In this document: piece by piece, positions 54,225 through 62,941 of the stretch
How the letters are laid out: each line of letters opens with the position of its first letter
Position numbering within the stretch: position 1 is the first letter of the stretch
Origin: Robertmurraya massiliosenegalensis JC6
Lineage (GTDB): Bacteria; Bacillota; Bacilli; Bacillales; Cytobacillaceae
Assembly: GCF_000311725.1 (NCBI RefSeq)
Contig: NZ_HE978511.1
Span: forward strand, 863,523-927,522
Direction: 5' to 3'
Length of the DNA: 64,000 bases
Position numbers and translations under genes: made by a program
The notes under the pieces: model-generated
Database searches by the model: none
What the model was told of the DNA's origin: nothing
Seen by the model: only the letters and a program-made list of their open reading frames with translations

Positions 54225-55085
54225 ATGTCAGTAAAAATCTTAGCTGACAGTGCTTGTGATTTGCCATTAAGTTTTTACGAAGAAAATGGCGTCACTCTTT
54301 TTCCTCTTGGAGTGCACTTAGGTGAACAGGAGTATGAAGATTTACTTACGATCGATCCTTCGACCGTATATAAGGCAATTCGCTCAGGGGAAATGCCAAA
54401 GACTTCTCAAGTCTCCCCTTTAAAATTTGAGGAATATTTTAAAGAAATGGCAAAGAACAAAGAAGAAGGGATCTATATCGCCTTTTCATCTCAGCTATCT
54501 GGTACTTACCAAACAGCCGTTATGATTCGCAATCAGGTGAAAGAAGAATTCCCCGACTTTAACTTAACGATTATAGATTCAAAATGTGCATCTTTAGGAT
54601 GTGGATTGGTTGTCATGGAAGCGCAAAAACTTGCTGCTAGTGGTGCCTCCTTAGAAGCAATCGAAAAAGATGTTACATTCCGTTGCGAGCATATGGAACA
54701 TTTATTTACCGTAGATGATCTCAATCATTTAGCCAAAGGCGGCAGACTTTCCAAAGGCTCTGCATTTTTGGGTGGACTTTTAAACATTAAACCTTTATTA
54801 AATATGGAAAACGGCAAACTTGTGCCAATCGAAAAACATCGTGGACAGAAGAAGCTTCTTCGTAGAATTATTGAAGTAATGAAAGAGCGGGGCCAACAGT
54901 TTGAAAAGCAAATTGTTGGGATTAGTCATGCAGATAGTCTTGATTTAGCCCTTGAAATGAAGGAACAAATTAAGACAGAGTTAAATGTTAAAGATGTAGT
55001 CATTACTGAAATCGGTGCGTCTGTTGGTTCGCATACTGGACCAGGCACGATCGCTTTCTTTTTCCTTAACGAGTTACCAGCTTAA
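54225..55085 (+). CDS. yitS: DegV-family fatty-acid-binding protein YitS
   Basis: 286 residues of the DegV fold, which binds a fatty acid for the FakA/FakB kinase system. Begins MSVKILADSACDLPLSFYEE (DS-x-DLP motif). GEMPKTSQVSP near residue 54, FSSQLSGTYQTA near 87-98, and C-terminal GASVGSHTGPGTIAFFF are family marks. AGGTG 6 nt before the ATG at 54225; the GTG at 54216 lies within this site. No fakA nearby. Confidence 0.92.
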   Translation: MSVKILADSACDLPLSFYEENGVTLFPLGVHLGEQEYEDLLTIDPSTVYKAIRSGEMPKTSQVSPLKFEEYFKEMAKNKEEGIYIAFSSQLSGTYQTAVMIRNQVKEEFPDFNLTIIDSKCASLGCGLVVMEAQKLAASGASLEAIEKDVTFRCEHMEHLFTVDDLNHLAKGGRLSKGSAFLGGLLNIKPLLNMENGKLVPIEKHRGQKKLLRRIIEVMKERGQQFEKQIVGISHADSLDLALEMKEQIKTELNVKDVVITEIGASVGSHTGPGTIAFFFLNELPA

Positions 55086-55168
55086 AACTGGCAAATTTTG
55101 AATTACATACTCTTTTTCAAATGACAGAAAATAAAATAACTCTTTAATGGAAAGGAGTATTTTTTGTC

Positions 55169-55300
55169 ATGCCTCATACTTCTGATAACGATAAGAAAGC
55201 GCAGGATAACAACGCCTTGCGCCATGAGAAAAATATGATGAGAGAAAAGAATCGTAAAGCCGGTAAAAGGCAATATTCAAAAAAAACAGACCATCTTTAA
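55169..55300 (+). CDS. DUF3941-like small protein
   Basis: 43 residues, too short for usual gene calling. Starts MPHTSDNDKKAQDNNALRHE and ends KAGKRQYSKKTDHL. Very hydrophilic and basic. AAAGGAG lies 11 nt before the ATG. The DNDKKA...DNNALR...EKN...GKRQYSKKTDHL pattern fits my memory of the small Bacillus family DUF3941. Function unknown. The following 165 bp show no further gene. Confidence 0.72.
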   Translation: MPHTSDNDKKAQDNNALRHEKNMMREKNRKAGKRQYSKKTDHL

Positions 55301-55468
55301 GAAGCTCTTTTCGCAAACATTGCTGCTTTTGGAAAATAAAAAGTTCATAAAGAGGAGACGAAAAGTGCCGTCGCACATTTAATGTATAGCAGTAACAGTG
55401 ATAAAGGGGTAAAAACCGGCTTCTGGGTTTCACGAAAAACCACAACCTATACGAAAACAGCCTTAAGT

Positions 55469-55508
55469 AAAAAAGCTGCCCTCAAAATAGTTGAGGTGCA
55501 GCTTTTTT
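55469..55508. terminator. Terminator of yitL (works in both directions)
   Basis: AAAAAAGCTGCCCTCAA pairs with TTGAGGTGCAGCTTTTTT (one bulge). It lies between the small gene at 55169 and the convergent yitL. Confidence 0.85.
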
Positions 55509-55533
55509 CAGATATCGGCGAAAATCGAAGCCG

Positions 55534-56412
55534 TTACTCTTTATTGCTCTCTTCCTTCTTCTCATAGGTCCAGCCATCCTCTTGATACACAAGCCCGTCT
55601 TTCATCAGCTTTCCAAGCGCTCTTTTAAAAGCACCTTTACTTAAGCCGAAACGTTCCTCAATATCCTCTGGCATGCTCTTGTCGCCATATGGCATCGCAC
55701 CATTTCTTGACTGTAGATAAGAATAAATTTTCTCAGCATCTTCCCCCAGCGCTTCCTGCTTACGAGGCGTTAAAGAAACATTAATTGTTCCATCCTCTTT
55801 CACATCGATAATCCGACCATCTACTTTTTCACCAAGACGTGGTTCAGAACTGCGCTGTGACTCATGAATAAAGCCTTTAAAGCCTTCAGCGGTAAAAATC
55901 CAGCTTCCCACCTTCGCCGTACGATAAATATGACCTTGAATATTTTTATTAAAATCAGCACGTGTTGCCTGAATCCTTTTTTCATCAATAATCGGATCGG
56001 TTGCAAGTTTAACGTAAATTCGATTATTACGATTCACACGTAAAGTAATATAGAGTAAATCCCCTACAGCTGGCCACACAGTTCTCTTCGTTGGCAAGTC
56101 TTCTTCCCCTAAAAGCATATCTTTGTTGATGCCGATATTCAAAAATACTCCGAGTCCTGGCTTTGTATCACTCACCTGTGCCCAGCCATACTCACCTACT
56201 CGAATTTCCGGAATCGCCGTCGTCGCCGCTGCCCGACCATGAGAGTCCGCATATAAGAAAACCTCTACCTCGTCTCCCTCTCTCAGTTCAAGATCTGTGT
56301 CATTTTCATGTAAAAGAACATCCTCTTCACCATCAGTTAAAAAATATCCGTATTGGGCATATCTTGCCACCGTTAAAGTTACAAGCTGTCCAACGTAATC
56401 ATTTAAAGCCAT
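55534..56412 (-). CDS. yitL: S1-domain RNA-binding protein, CvfB family (YitL)
   Basis: 292 residues. Three S1-like beta-barrel modules (about 1-65 with QLVTLTVARYAQYGYFLTDG; 66-140 with YGWAQVSDTKPGLGVFLNIG; 150-220 with GSWIFTAEGFKGFIHESQ and GRIIDVKEDGTINVSL), then a winged-helix end (DKSMPEDIEERFGLSKGAFKRALGKL). This matches CvfB, an RNA-binding virulence regulator in staphylococci. ATG at 56412 has AGGAG at 8 nt; the ATG three codons earlier is too close to it. Divergent from yitK. Confidence 0.9.
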   Translation of the reverse strand: MALNDYVGQLVTLTVARYAQYGYFLTDGEEDVLLHENDTDLELREGDEVEVFLYADSHGRAAATTAIPEIRVGEYGWAQVSDTKPGLGVFLNIGINKDMLLGEEDLPTKRTVWPAVGDLLYITLRVNRNNRIYVKLATDPIIDEKRIQATRADFNKNIQGHIYRTAKVGSWIFTAEGFKGFIHESQRSSEPRLGEKVDGRIIDVKEDGTINVSLTPRKQEALGEDAEKIYSYLQSRNGAMPYGDKSMPEDIEERFGLSKGAFKRALGKLMKDGLVYQEDGWTYEKKEESNKE

Positions 56413-56538
56413 TACATACACTCCTCTATTTTACACTTCATACGAAAGTAGTCTTTCCTAAAGTTGTTTGAACTGCTATATTTTACTATAATGGTGCCAA
56501 GAAGGGAAATTATACACGTAATTATAGGAGGGCTCATA

Positions 56539-57030
56539 ATGGCAAAGGATAGCTCATTTGACATTGTTTCAAAAGTAGATTTTTCCGAAGTAACGAATGC
56601 AATTAATATCACAATGAAAGAAATTTCGACCCGATATGATTTTAAAGGCAGTAAAAGCAAAGTAACGCTTGATAATGAAGAGCTTGTGCTTGTTTCTGAT
56701 GATGAATACAAGATGGATCAGCTTAAAGATGTTTTGCTTAGCAAAATGATCAAAAGAGGGATACCGATTAAAAATCTTGATTATGGAAAAATTGAAGGTG
56801 CTTCTGGTGGAACGGTTCGCCAAAGAGCCAAGCTTGTACAAGGAATAGATAAAGACAATGCTAAAAAAATCAATACCCTCATTAAAAACAGTGGTTTAAA
56901 GGTAAAAAGCCAAGTACAGGATGATCAAGTCCGTGTTACAGCGAAAAGTCGTGACGACCTACAAGCGATTATTGCCGCTGTGAGAGAAGCCGATTTATCG
57001 ATAGATGTTCAATTTGTCAATTATCGTTAA
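56539..57030 (+). CDS. yitK: YajQ-family nucleotide-binding protein (YitK)
   Basis: 163 residues, the length of B. subtilis YitK. Starts [40 protein letters not shown] near residue 33, [26 protein letters not shown] near 105, and [11 protein letters not shown] at the end are strict family features. Members bind cyclic di-GMP or nucleic acids in other bacteria. AGGAGG precedes the ATG at 56539; the longer frame from 56464 has no site. It stands immediately upstream of the nrd promoter. Confidence 0.94.
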   Translation: MAKDSSFDIVSKVDFSEVTNAINITMKEISTRYDFKGSKSKVTLDNEELVLVSDDEYKMDQLKDVLLSKMIKRGIPIKNLDYGKIEGASGGTVRQRAKLVQGIDKDNAKKINTLIKNSGLKVKSQVQDDQVRVTAKSRDDLQAIIAAVREADLSIDVQFVNYR

Positions 57031-57034
57031 ATAG

Positions 57035-57119
57035 TTGTCATTTAAAAAAAGATGACTTATAATGAAACAAACTTACATATATAGTGAGTGAATTTAACGT
57101 ATAACACAACATATAGTAT
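57035..57119 (+). promoter_or_regulatory. nrd promoter with tandem NrdR boxes
   Basis: TTGTCA (57035-57040), 17-bp spacer, TATAAT (57058-57063). Immediately downstream are CTTACATATATAGTGA (57072-57087) and ACACAACATATAGTAT (57104-57119). Both match the NrdR consensus ACACWATATATWGTGT, the second at 14 of 16 positions. They are exactly 32 bp apart, the usual three-turn spacing of NrdR box pairs. Confidence 0.85.
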
Positions 57120-57129
57120 CAACCAATAA

Positions 57130-57281
57130 ATAAGGTGTCTAAAATAGACGTAAAAGGGAATCTGGTGTAAGTCCAGAACTGTACCCGCAACTGTAAGTGC
57201 GACGAAATAAGGAAAACCACTATCTTTTAGATGGGAAGGCCTTAAAGTAGGAAGAAGCACGAGTCAGGAGACCTGCCTTTT
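57130..57281 (+). ncRNA. Cobalamin riboswitch
   Basis: The leader holds the class I cobalamin aptamer landmarks in order. First comes AAAGGGAATCTGGTG followed by AAGTCCAGAACTGTACCCGCAAC. The lateral region is TGTAAGTGCGACGAAATAAGG. Then come GGGAAGGCC and the 3' segment with GCACGAGTCAGGAGACCTGCC (the B12 box GCACGAGTCAGGAGACCTGC is exact in type). Ligand binding should favour the terminator at 57379 and switch off the downstream ribonucleotide reductase. Confidence 0.95.
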
Positions 57282-57378
57282 TTATCGCGTCATTATCTTC
57301 TTCGGGAGTTGGGAAGGTAAAACGAAGGTGTTTAAGCAAAAAGAGGCAGCCTCTTTCGTCTTAAAAATCATGCGTTTT

Positions 57379-57412
57379 AACCCATCTTCATTTCATGAAG
57401 GTGGGTTTTTTA
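57379..57412 (+). terminator. Riboswitch-controlled terminator before nrdE
   Basis: CCCATCTTCAT pairs with ATGAAGGTGGG (one G-U) around a 3-nt loop, followed by TTTTTT, 46 bp upstream of the nrdE ATG. A second hairpin (AAAGAG / CTCTTT, about 57340-57360) between aptamer and terminator may be part of the switch. Confidence 0.88.
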
Positions 57413-57457
57413 ATGCCCTTCCTCTCACTCGAAAAATAAAGGGAGAGGTTTTAAAAA

Positions 57458-59737
57458 ATGAGTACAATCGTAACAAAAAATGAAAGGGTTCTGGATGCCC
57501 TGACCTTAGTGGCCAAAAAATACAATCTTCAAATCGATGAAATCGAGCAACAGCAATATTCAACAGACAACGCTTCATTCAAACAAATGGTCCTTCAGTA
57601 TGCACTAAACCGGGTCGACATGGTCGAACCAAATTGGACCTTTCTCGCTGCCCAAATGCTTCTGCTCGATCTTTACGAACAAGCAGCAAGTTCTCGCGGC
57701 TACGACCCAAGCCAAAAATACGGTGATTTCTATCAACTCATTCAAAAATTAAGTGATATAGGCATTTACTCAAAGGATCTCCTTGAATCCTATAATCAAA
57801 AAGAGATTGAGCAATTAGGTCTGGAAATCAATGCTGAAAATGATTCCTTATTTACATACATGGGGTTATTCCTCTTATCTGACCGCTATTTAGCAAGGGA
57901 TTATAATCAAAATGTATATGAACTTCCACAAGAACGGTTCATGATCATTGCCATGACTCTAATGAAAAACGAACGAAAGGAAAAACGACTTTCCTATGTA
58001 AAAGAAGCGTACTGGGCTTTAAGCAACCTATATATGACTGTTGCAACCCCTACCCTCTCAAACGCCGGAAAAAGCTTTGGTCAGCTTTCCTCCTGTTTTA
58101 TTGACACCGTCGATGATTCACTTGATGGGATTTATTTAAACAATTGGGATATTGCTAGATTAAGTAAAGATGGTGGTGGGATCGGAATCTATTATGGGAA
58201 AGTGAGAGCACTAGGATCGGATATTAAGAAATTTAAAGGGAATTCATCTGGAGTCGTCCCATGGATTCGTTTAATTAATGATACGGCCGTTAGTGTCGAT
58301 CAACTAGGCCAACGCCAAGGTGCTGTTGCGATCTATTTGGATATTTTCCACAAAGATATTATGAATGGTTTTCTCGATTTAAAAACAAATAATGGCGATG
58401 AACGCAGAAAAGCCCATGATATTTTCACCGGCGTTTCAATTCCTGATCTTTTCATGAAAAAGGTTGAAGAAGTTGATGAAAACGGAAAAAGCATCGGAGA
58501 ATGGCATACATTCTGTCCTCATCAAGTGAAGCAAATCATGGGCTGGAAAGACGAAAATGGCATTCCACTCGGACTAGAGGATTTTTACGACGAAACAGAT
58601 AATCCATTTTTCACGCAAAAATATGAAGAGGCCGTCAACCACCCTCTTCTACCACGAAAAACATACCGTGCGATGGATATTATGGTACGCATCATGGTTG
58701 CTCAACTTGAAACGGGCACACCTTATATGTTCTACCGCGATGAGGTCAACAGACAAAATCCGAATAAACATGTATTAGGACATGGAAGAACAGCGATTTT
58801 CTGTAGCAATCTTTGCACAGAAATCAGCCAGAATATGTCTAGTACAACGATTCAAAAAGAATTTACAGATGCAGACGGAAATATCGTGATCATCAGAAAA
58901 CCAGGAGATTTCGTCGTTTGTAATCTCTCATCGATCCATTTGCCAAATGCCATTGGCGCTGAGGTACTTGAGCGTTTGATTTCAATTCAAATGAGAATGC
59001 TAGATAACGTGATTGATATAAATGATCTTTCTGTTAAACAAGCAAAGGTCACAAATGAAAAATATCGAGCCGTTGGACTCGGAACATTTGGTTGGCATCA
59101 TCTACTCGCTTTAAAAGGGATCGAATGGGAAACCGATCAAGCGGTACAATATGCAGATGAAATCTATGAAGAGATTGCCTTCTACACGATTAAAGCGTCA
59201 ATGGAATTGGCGAAAGAGAAAGGTGCTTATTCGTTATTTAAAGGCTCTGAATGGGAAACAGGAGACTATTTTGCTCGAAAAGGATATACCTCTGCTAGAT
59301 GGAATGAGTTGCAAAACAACATTCAAGCATACGGAGTTAGAAATGGTTGGATGATGGCTGTCGCTCCTAACTCTTCAACCGCAAAAATTGGGGGCTCAAC
59401 AGACGGGATCGACCCATTATATGCCCTAGAATATGCAGAAGAAAAGAAAAATTTCAAGTTTAAGGTTACAGCACCAGATCTAAACCATCATACCTATTAT
59501 TACTATCGTAAAGTTCGGCATGAACTGGATCAGACATGGAGCATTAAGCAAAACGCAGCAAGACAACGGCATATTGATCAAGCCATCAGCTTTAATTTAT
59601 ATGTACGTCACGATATTAAAGCGAAGGAACTTTTAACACTACACCTTTCTGCATGGAAAAATGGTGTCAAAACAACCTATTACGTGCGCAGCACATCACA
59701 AACCGAGATTGAAGAATGTGAAGCATGCCATAGCTAA
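57458..59737 (+). CDS. nrdE: Class I ribonucleoside-diphosphate reductase, alpha subunit
   Basis: Reduces NDPs to dNDPs using a thiyl radical. 759 residues. Active-site features: first redox Cys in GQLSSCFIDTVDDSL (near 215), NxCxE in IFCSNLCTEISQ (catalytic Cys near 451), second redox Cys in DFVVCNLSSIHLP (near 490), the Tyr pair of the radical path in TTYYVRS, and the C-terminal re-reduction pair CEACHS. No ATP-cone of about 90 residues is visible at the N-terminus, which opens directly into the R1 helical domain. Overall dATP inhibition may therefore be absent. Subclass (Ia versus Ib) uncertain. First gene of a three-gene operon. Confidence 0.95.
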   Translation: MSTIVTKNERVLDALTLVAKKYNLQIDEIEQQQYSTDNASFKQMVLQYALNRVDMVEPNWTFLAAQMLLLDLYEQAASSRGYDPSQKYGDFYQLIQKLSDIGIYSKDLLESYNQKEIEQLGLEINAENDSLFTYMGLFLLSDRYLARDYNQNVYELPQERFMIIAMTLMKNERKEKRLSYVKEAYWALSNLYMTVATPTLSNAGKSFGQLSSCFIDTVDDSLDGIYLNNWDIARLSKDGGGIGIYYGKVRALGSDIKKFKGNSSGVVPWIRLINDTAVSVDQLGQRQGAVAIYLDIFHKDIMNGFLDLKTNNGDERRKAHDIFTGVSIPDLFMKKVEEVDENGKSIGEWHTFCPHQVKQIMGWKDENGIPLGLEDFYDETDNPFFTQKYEEAVNHPLLPRKTYRAMDIMVRIMVAQLETGTPYMFYRDEVNRQNPNKHVLGHGRTAIFCSNLCTEISQNMSSTTIQKEFTDADGNIVIIRKPGDFVVCNLSSIHLPNAIGAEVLERLISIQMRMLDNVIDINDLSVKQAKVTNEKYRAVGLGTFGWHHLLALKGIEWETDQAVQYADEIYEEIAFYTIKASMELAKEKGAYSLFKGSEWETGDYFARKGYTSARWNELQNNIQAYGVRNGWMMAVAPNSSTAKIGGSTDGIDPLYALEYAEEKKNFKFKVTAPDLNHHTYYYYRKVRHELDQTWSIKQNAARQRHIDQAISFNLYVRHDIKAKELLTLHLSAWKNGVKTTYYVRSTSQTEIEECEACHS

Positions 59738-59800
59738 ACTTAGAGTGGAACCGAAAGCTAGAGAGGAATTTAAAAACAGCATGGAAGGGAGTCCTCTTTT

Positions 59801-60841
59801 TTGAATCATACATTAAAAAAAATCAAATTATTAAATCCTGAGTTTCCAAACAAATCGACAGGGATTATTAACGGGAAGGCATCTGGAATATTAAACTGGA
59901 ATGATATTGCCTATCCACAAATGTACCGCATGTATCAAACTTTGTTAGCGAACTTCTGGAAGGCCCAAGAAATCAATATGCAGGATGATATTAAGCAATG
60001 GGATCATTTAAGTTTAGTCGAAAGGGATATATTTTTGCGCGTTAACACTCAGTTAGCATCCCTGGATAGCCTGCAAACACCAACGATGACTCAAGTGATG
60101 GATTATGTGACCGATCCGAGCTTTAAAGCGATTTTCGCTGTCATTGCCCAACAGGAGGCAGTTCATAATGAATCATATTCGTATATTTTAAGCTCCTTAA
60201 TTCCTTTAAGTGAGCAAATTGAACGCTTCAATCAAGCAAAGGATGACCCAATTGTTCGCAAGCGAAATGAAATCATTTTAATCGCTTATGAGAACTTTCG
60301 CAACGAACCTACTCCGCAGAATCTCTTTCAATTGGCGGTTCAATCGATTAATTTGGAAGGAATCTATTTTTACGCAGGGTTTGCCTTTTTCTATCATCTT
60401 GCAAGGCAGCAAAAAATGTTGAAAACTAGTACGATGATCAGCTATATCCAAAGGGATGAAATGCAACATGCCTACTTCATCGCCCAATTCATCCGGATTT
60501 TACTTACCGAAAATCCAGAGCTCAACACGGAGGAAAATATTCAATATGTTTATGATTCAATTTCAACAGCAGTTGAGTTAGAAAAGGAATGGGCAAGACA
60601 TATTTTACATGAGATTGATGGGATTAGCTTAGAAGAATTCGAGGGCTATGTTGAATACTTAGCTAATAAACGGTTTAGACAATTAGGTTTAGAGAATCAC
60701 TACGAAGGCAGAGATAATCCAATGCCATGGATTCATGTCTTTAGTGATGAAATGATGAACGAAACGAAGTCTGATTTCTTTGAACAAAAATCAAGGACTT
60801 ATACGAAAGTCACTGAATCGAATGGCTTTGATGAGCTATGA
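59801..60841 (+). CDS. nrdF: Class I ribonucleotide reductase, beta (radical) subunit
   Basis: Ferritin-like dimetal protein that stores the tyrosyl radical. 346 residues. All expected ligands are present. Asp is in QLASLDSLQ; Glu, His and the radical Tyr are in QQEAVHNESYSYI. A further Glu is in INLEGIYFYAGF, and Glu and His in QRDEMQHAYFIAQF. It is therefore not a metal-free class Ie protein. TTG start with AAGGGAG at about 9 nt. 63 bp after nrdE. The stop overlaps the flavodoxin ATG by 4 bp (ATGA), giving coupled translation. Confidence 0.94.
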   Translation: MNHTLKKIKLLNPEFPNKSTGIINGKASGILNWNDIAYPQMYRMYQTLLANFWKAQEINMQDDIKQWDHLSLVERDIFLRVNTQLASLDSLQTPTMTQVMDYVTDPSFKAIFAVIAQQEAVHNESYSYILSSLIPLSEQIERFNQAKDDPIVRKRNEIILIAYENFRNEPTPQNLFQLAVQSINLEGIYFYAGFAFFYHLARQQKMLKTSTMISYIQRDEMQHAYFIAQFIRILLTENPELNTEENIQYVYDSISTAVELEKEWARHILHEIDGISLEEFEGYVEYLANKRFRQLGLENHYEGRDNPMPWIHVFSDEMMNETKSDFFEQKSRTYTKVTESNGFDEL

Positions 60842-61281
60842 AACTAGCAATCGTTTATAGCTCTATCTCAGGAAATACGGAGGAACTCGCTCAATTGCTG
60901 CTGGAACATTTTAAAAGAAAAGGACTTGACGTTAATTGTTATCGAGTCGAAGAATTCCCAATACATTCCATCTTGAACTTTGATGGTCTTCTAATCGGGA
61001 CTTATACTTGGGGTGACGGCGAAGTGCCGCTAGAAATGCTGCCACTTTTGCACGAGCTTGCGGGAAATTCACGGAAAAATCTCGTGACTGGGGTGTTCGG
61101 TACTGGAGATCGTTTTTATCCTAAGTTTTGTGGGGCAGTTGATGCCTTTCGCGACAGCTTAAAGTATACAACCAATCTTGCTGTTACGTTAAAAATTGAA
61201 CTCTCACCTCAAAATGTCGATATGGAAAAAATAGGCGTTTTCGTTGAACGAATCGTTGAGCGATTAGGTGTTCCAGTTTAA
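60838..61281 (+). CDS. Short-chain flavodoxin encoded with nrdEF
   Basis: 147 residues, one FMN-binding flavodoxin domain. Phosphate loop SSISGNTEELAQLL (residues 8-21), the isoalloxazine loop GTYTWGDGEVP near residue 58, and VFGTGDRFYPKFCGAVDAFRD near 88 follow YkuN/YkuP-type flavodoxins. NrdI, the usual class Ib partner (about 120-135 residues), lacks this TWGDG loop. The 4-bp overlap with nrdF suggests that it reduces or activates the beta-subunit cofactor in place of NrdI; this is inference. Confidence 0.9.
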   Translation: MKLAIVYSSISGNTEELAQLLLEHFKRKGLDVNCYRVEEFPIHSILNFDGLLIGTYTWGDGEVPLEMLPLLHELAGNSRKNLVTGVFGTGDRFYPKFCGAVDAFRDSLKYTTNLAVTLKIELSPQNVDMEKIGVFVERIVERLGVPV

Positions 61282-61284
61282 AAC

Positions 61285-61322
61285 ATAAAAATGGAGAAAA
61301 ACGGGATTGTTTTTCTCCATTT
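61285..61322. terminator. Bidirectional terminator after the nrd operon
   Basis: AAATGGAGAAAAA / TTTTTCTCCATTT perfect stem with an 8-nt loop, between convergent genes. Confidence 0.9.
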
Positions 61323-61325
61323 CAT

Positions 61326-62804
61326 TTATTGTTTTCGTGCCCTTTTTTTGACCATCATAAGAAAAATGATAAACAGGACAACAACACCAGCGGTAGCACC
61401 TATAAATGGATAGTTAAGTCCTGAATTATCTGCAAGCACATAAATTTCAGCTAAATCTCGATCAATGATAATCTGATAACTTCCATCCTTACTTTTAACC
61501 AAATCTCCATTCAAGAGACCGCGAAGTTCTTGTTCACCCTCTAGTTGCTCAGTCAACGTGACAGATTGCGTTTTACTTGTGTTATTGATGGCAATGACCG
61601 ATGTTTCCCCTTCGTACTCACGCTTATACACCATCATTCCATCTTGTTCATACAGTACGTCCATACTGCCTTTCGTTAACGCTGGAACGTCATGACGAAT
61701 TTTTGCGATACTTGCAATATAATCAACTAATTCCTTTTCCGTACGAAAATCCATCTGCCTTTGATTATCAGGTTCTTCCCCGCCGTCTAAGGCAATTTCA
61801 CTTCCATAATAAACAAAAGGAATTCCAGGAGTTGTATATAAGTAAGTTAATGCCATTTTCCACCTTGGACCAGGATGTTCATTTAGCACCACCGAATCCC
61901 TTGTAAATCGATGTGTATGGGGATTGTCCATAAATGTAGTCAGCAAATACGGATTTTCATAAAGTTCTTGATTTTGCTCTGCCAGCTCAATAATCGGTTG
62001 CAAAGTTTGGTCAGGCTGGGAAAATCCATTTCTTAGCTCTTCATTCGAAATATAATCTACGAAGCCATTAATCCCTGTCTCCTGATATTGTTTTACAACA
62101 GCAGGATCCTCTGTCTGAATGTCCCCTAGTAAAAAGAAATCTTCTTTCACGTCTCTCGTTTTCTGGGAAAACTCTTTCCAAAAATCAACTGGCACATGCT
62201 CTACGGACTCAAGGCGATAGCCATCAATATTGGTTTCATCGATCCACCATTTTGCTACGTCTACAAAGTATTTTTTTACTTCTGGATTCTCCTGATCTAA
62301 AGTTGGCAGCCCATTCACCATTTCTGGAAGAAACCAGTCCTTTTTATCCACTTCTGTTAACCAAGCGTGATTCGGCCCAACATGATTCACATTGAAATCA
62401 ATGATCATTTTCAAATCGAGCTCATGAGCTTTTTGTACAAGCTCTTTAAATGTTTCAATGGAGCCAAAATGTTCCTCTGTCTTGTAAAAGTCTTTCGTCC
62501 AATAGCCATGATATCCATCATCTTCATTGTCAAAAATAGAAGAGAGGCCAATCGTCGTAAAGCCCATTTCTTTTATATAATCAAGGCGGTCCATAATTCC
62601 TTGGAAATCACCGCCATGATAGCGATTTGGATCATTGGCATCGACATCAAAATCGATCGAAAAATCACTATTATTAAAACGATCAATCGTTATGTAATAA
62701 ATAGATTCATCCTGAAAACTGTGCTCTTCTTTTTCTACTGCCCCTACTGGTAGTCCACAAAAAAGAAGTAACGGGATCAAAATGAATAAAATAGACTTTT
62801 TCAC
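61326..62804 (-). CDS. Membrane-anchored GH13 protein with altered catalytic triad
   Basis: 492 residues: signal peptide (1-22), GH13 TIM barrel (about 30-375), C-terminal beta domain, and a C-terminal membrane helix with basic tail (NYPFIGATAGVVVLFIIFLM...KKRARKQ). Region I DFNVNH (136-141) is intact, as is the YHGGDFQGI loop. However, region II reads GYRLES with Glu199 in place of the nucleophile Asp. Region III reads LLGDIQ with Asp228 in place of the acid Glu. Region IV reads MDNPHTHRF, with His296 where the transition-state Asp should be. Probably not a normal amylase; maybe a surface glycan-binding protein. Confidence 0.85.
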   Translation of the reverse strand: MKKSILFILIPLLLFCGLPVGAVEKEEHSFQDESIYYITIDRFNNSDFSIDFDVDANDPNRYHGGDFQGIMDRLDYIKEMGFTTIGLSSIFDNEDDGYHGYWTKDFYKTEEHFGSIETFKELVQKAHELDLKMIIDFNVNHVGPNHAWLTEVDKKDWFLPEMVNGLPTLDQENPEVKKYFVDVAKWWIDETNIDGYRLESVEHVPVDFWKEFSQKTRDVKEDFFLLGDIQTEDPAVVKQYQETGINGFVDYISNEELRNGFSQPDQTLQPIIELAEQNQELYENPYLLTTFMDNPHTHRFTRDSVVLNEHPGPRWKMALTYLYTTPGIPFVYYGSEIALDGGEEPDNQRQMDFRTEKELVDYIASIAKIRHDVPALTKGSMDVLYEQDGMMVYKREYEGETSVIAINNTSKTQSVTLTEQLEGEQELRGLLNGDLVKSKDGSYQIIIDRDLAEIYVLADNSGLNYPFIGATAGVVVLFIIFLMMVKKRARKQ

Positions 62805-62941
62805 TCACCGTTCCTCCTAGCATTTTCGGTTTTATATCCCCCGTTTATAAGATTATCGTTAAGTCTAGTTGCCCGTCAACTTTATTCACCTACTAAAATA
62901 TGCTACGATAGAAGCGAATAATATAGAAAGGTTGTGAGCGA

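Noticed and set aside
55301..55468. Possible extra gene or small RNA between the DUF3941 gene and the yitL terminator
   Set aside because: No ribosome site, conserved-looking frame or strong hairpin was seen apart from the yitL terminator.
59801..60841. Idea that the RNR beta subunit is a metal-free class Ie protein
   Set aside because: All metal-ligand carboxylates, both His and the radical Tyr are present, so the VPK/QSK replacements of class Ie are absent.
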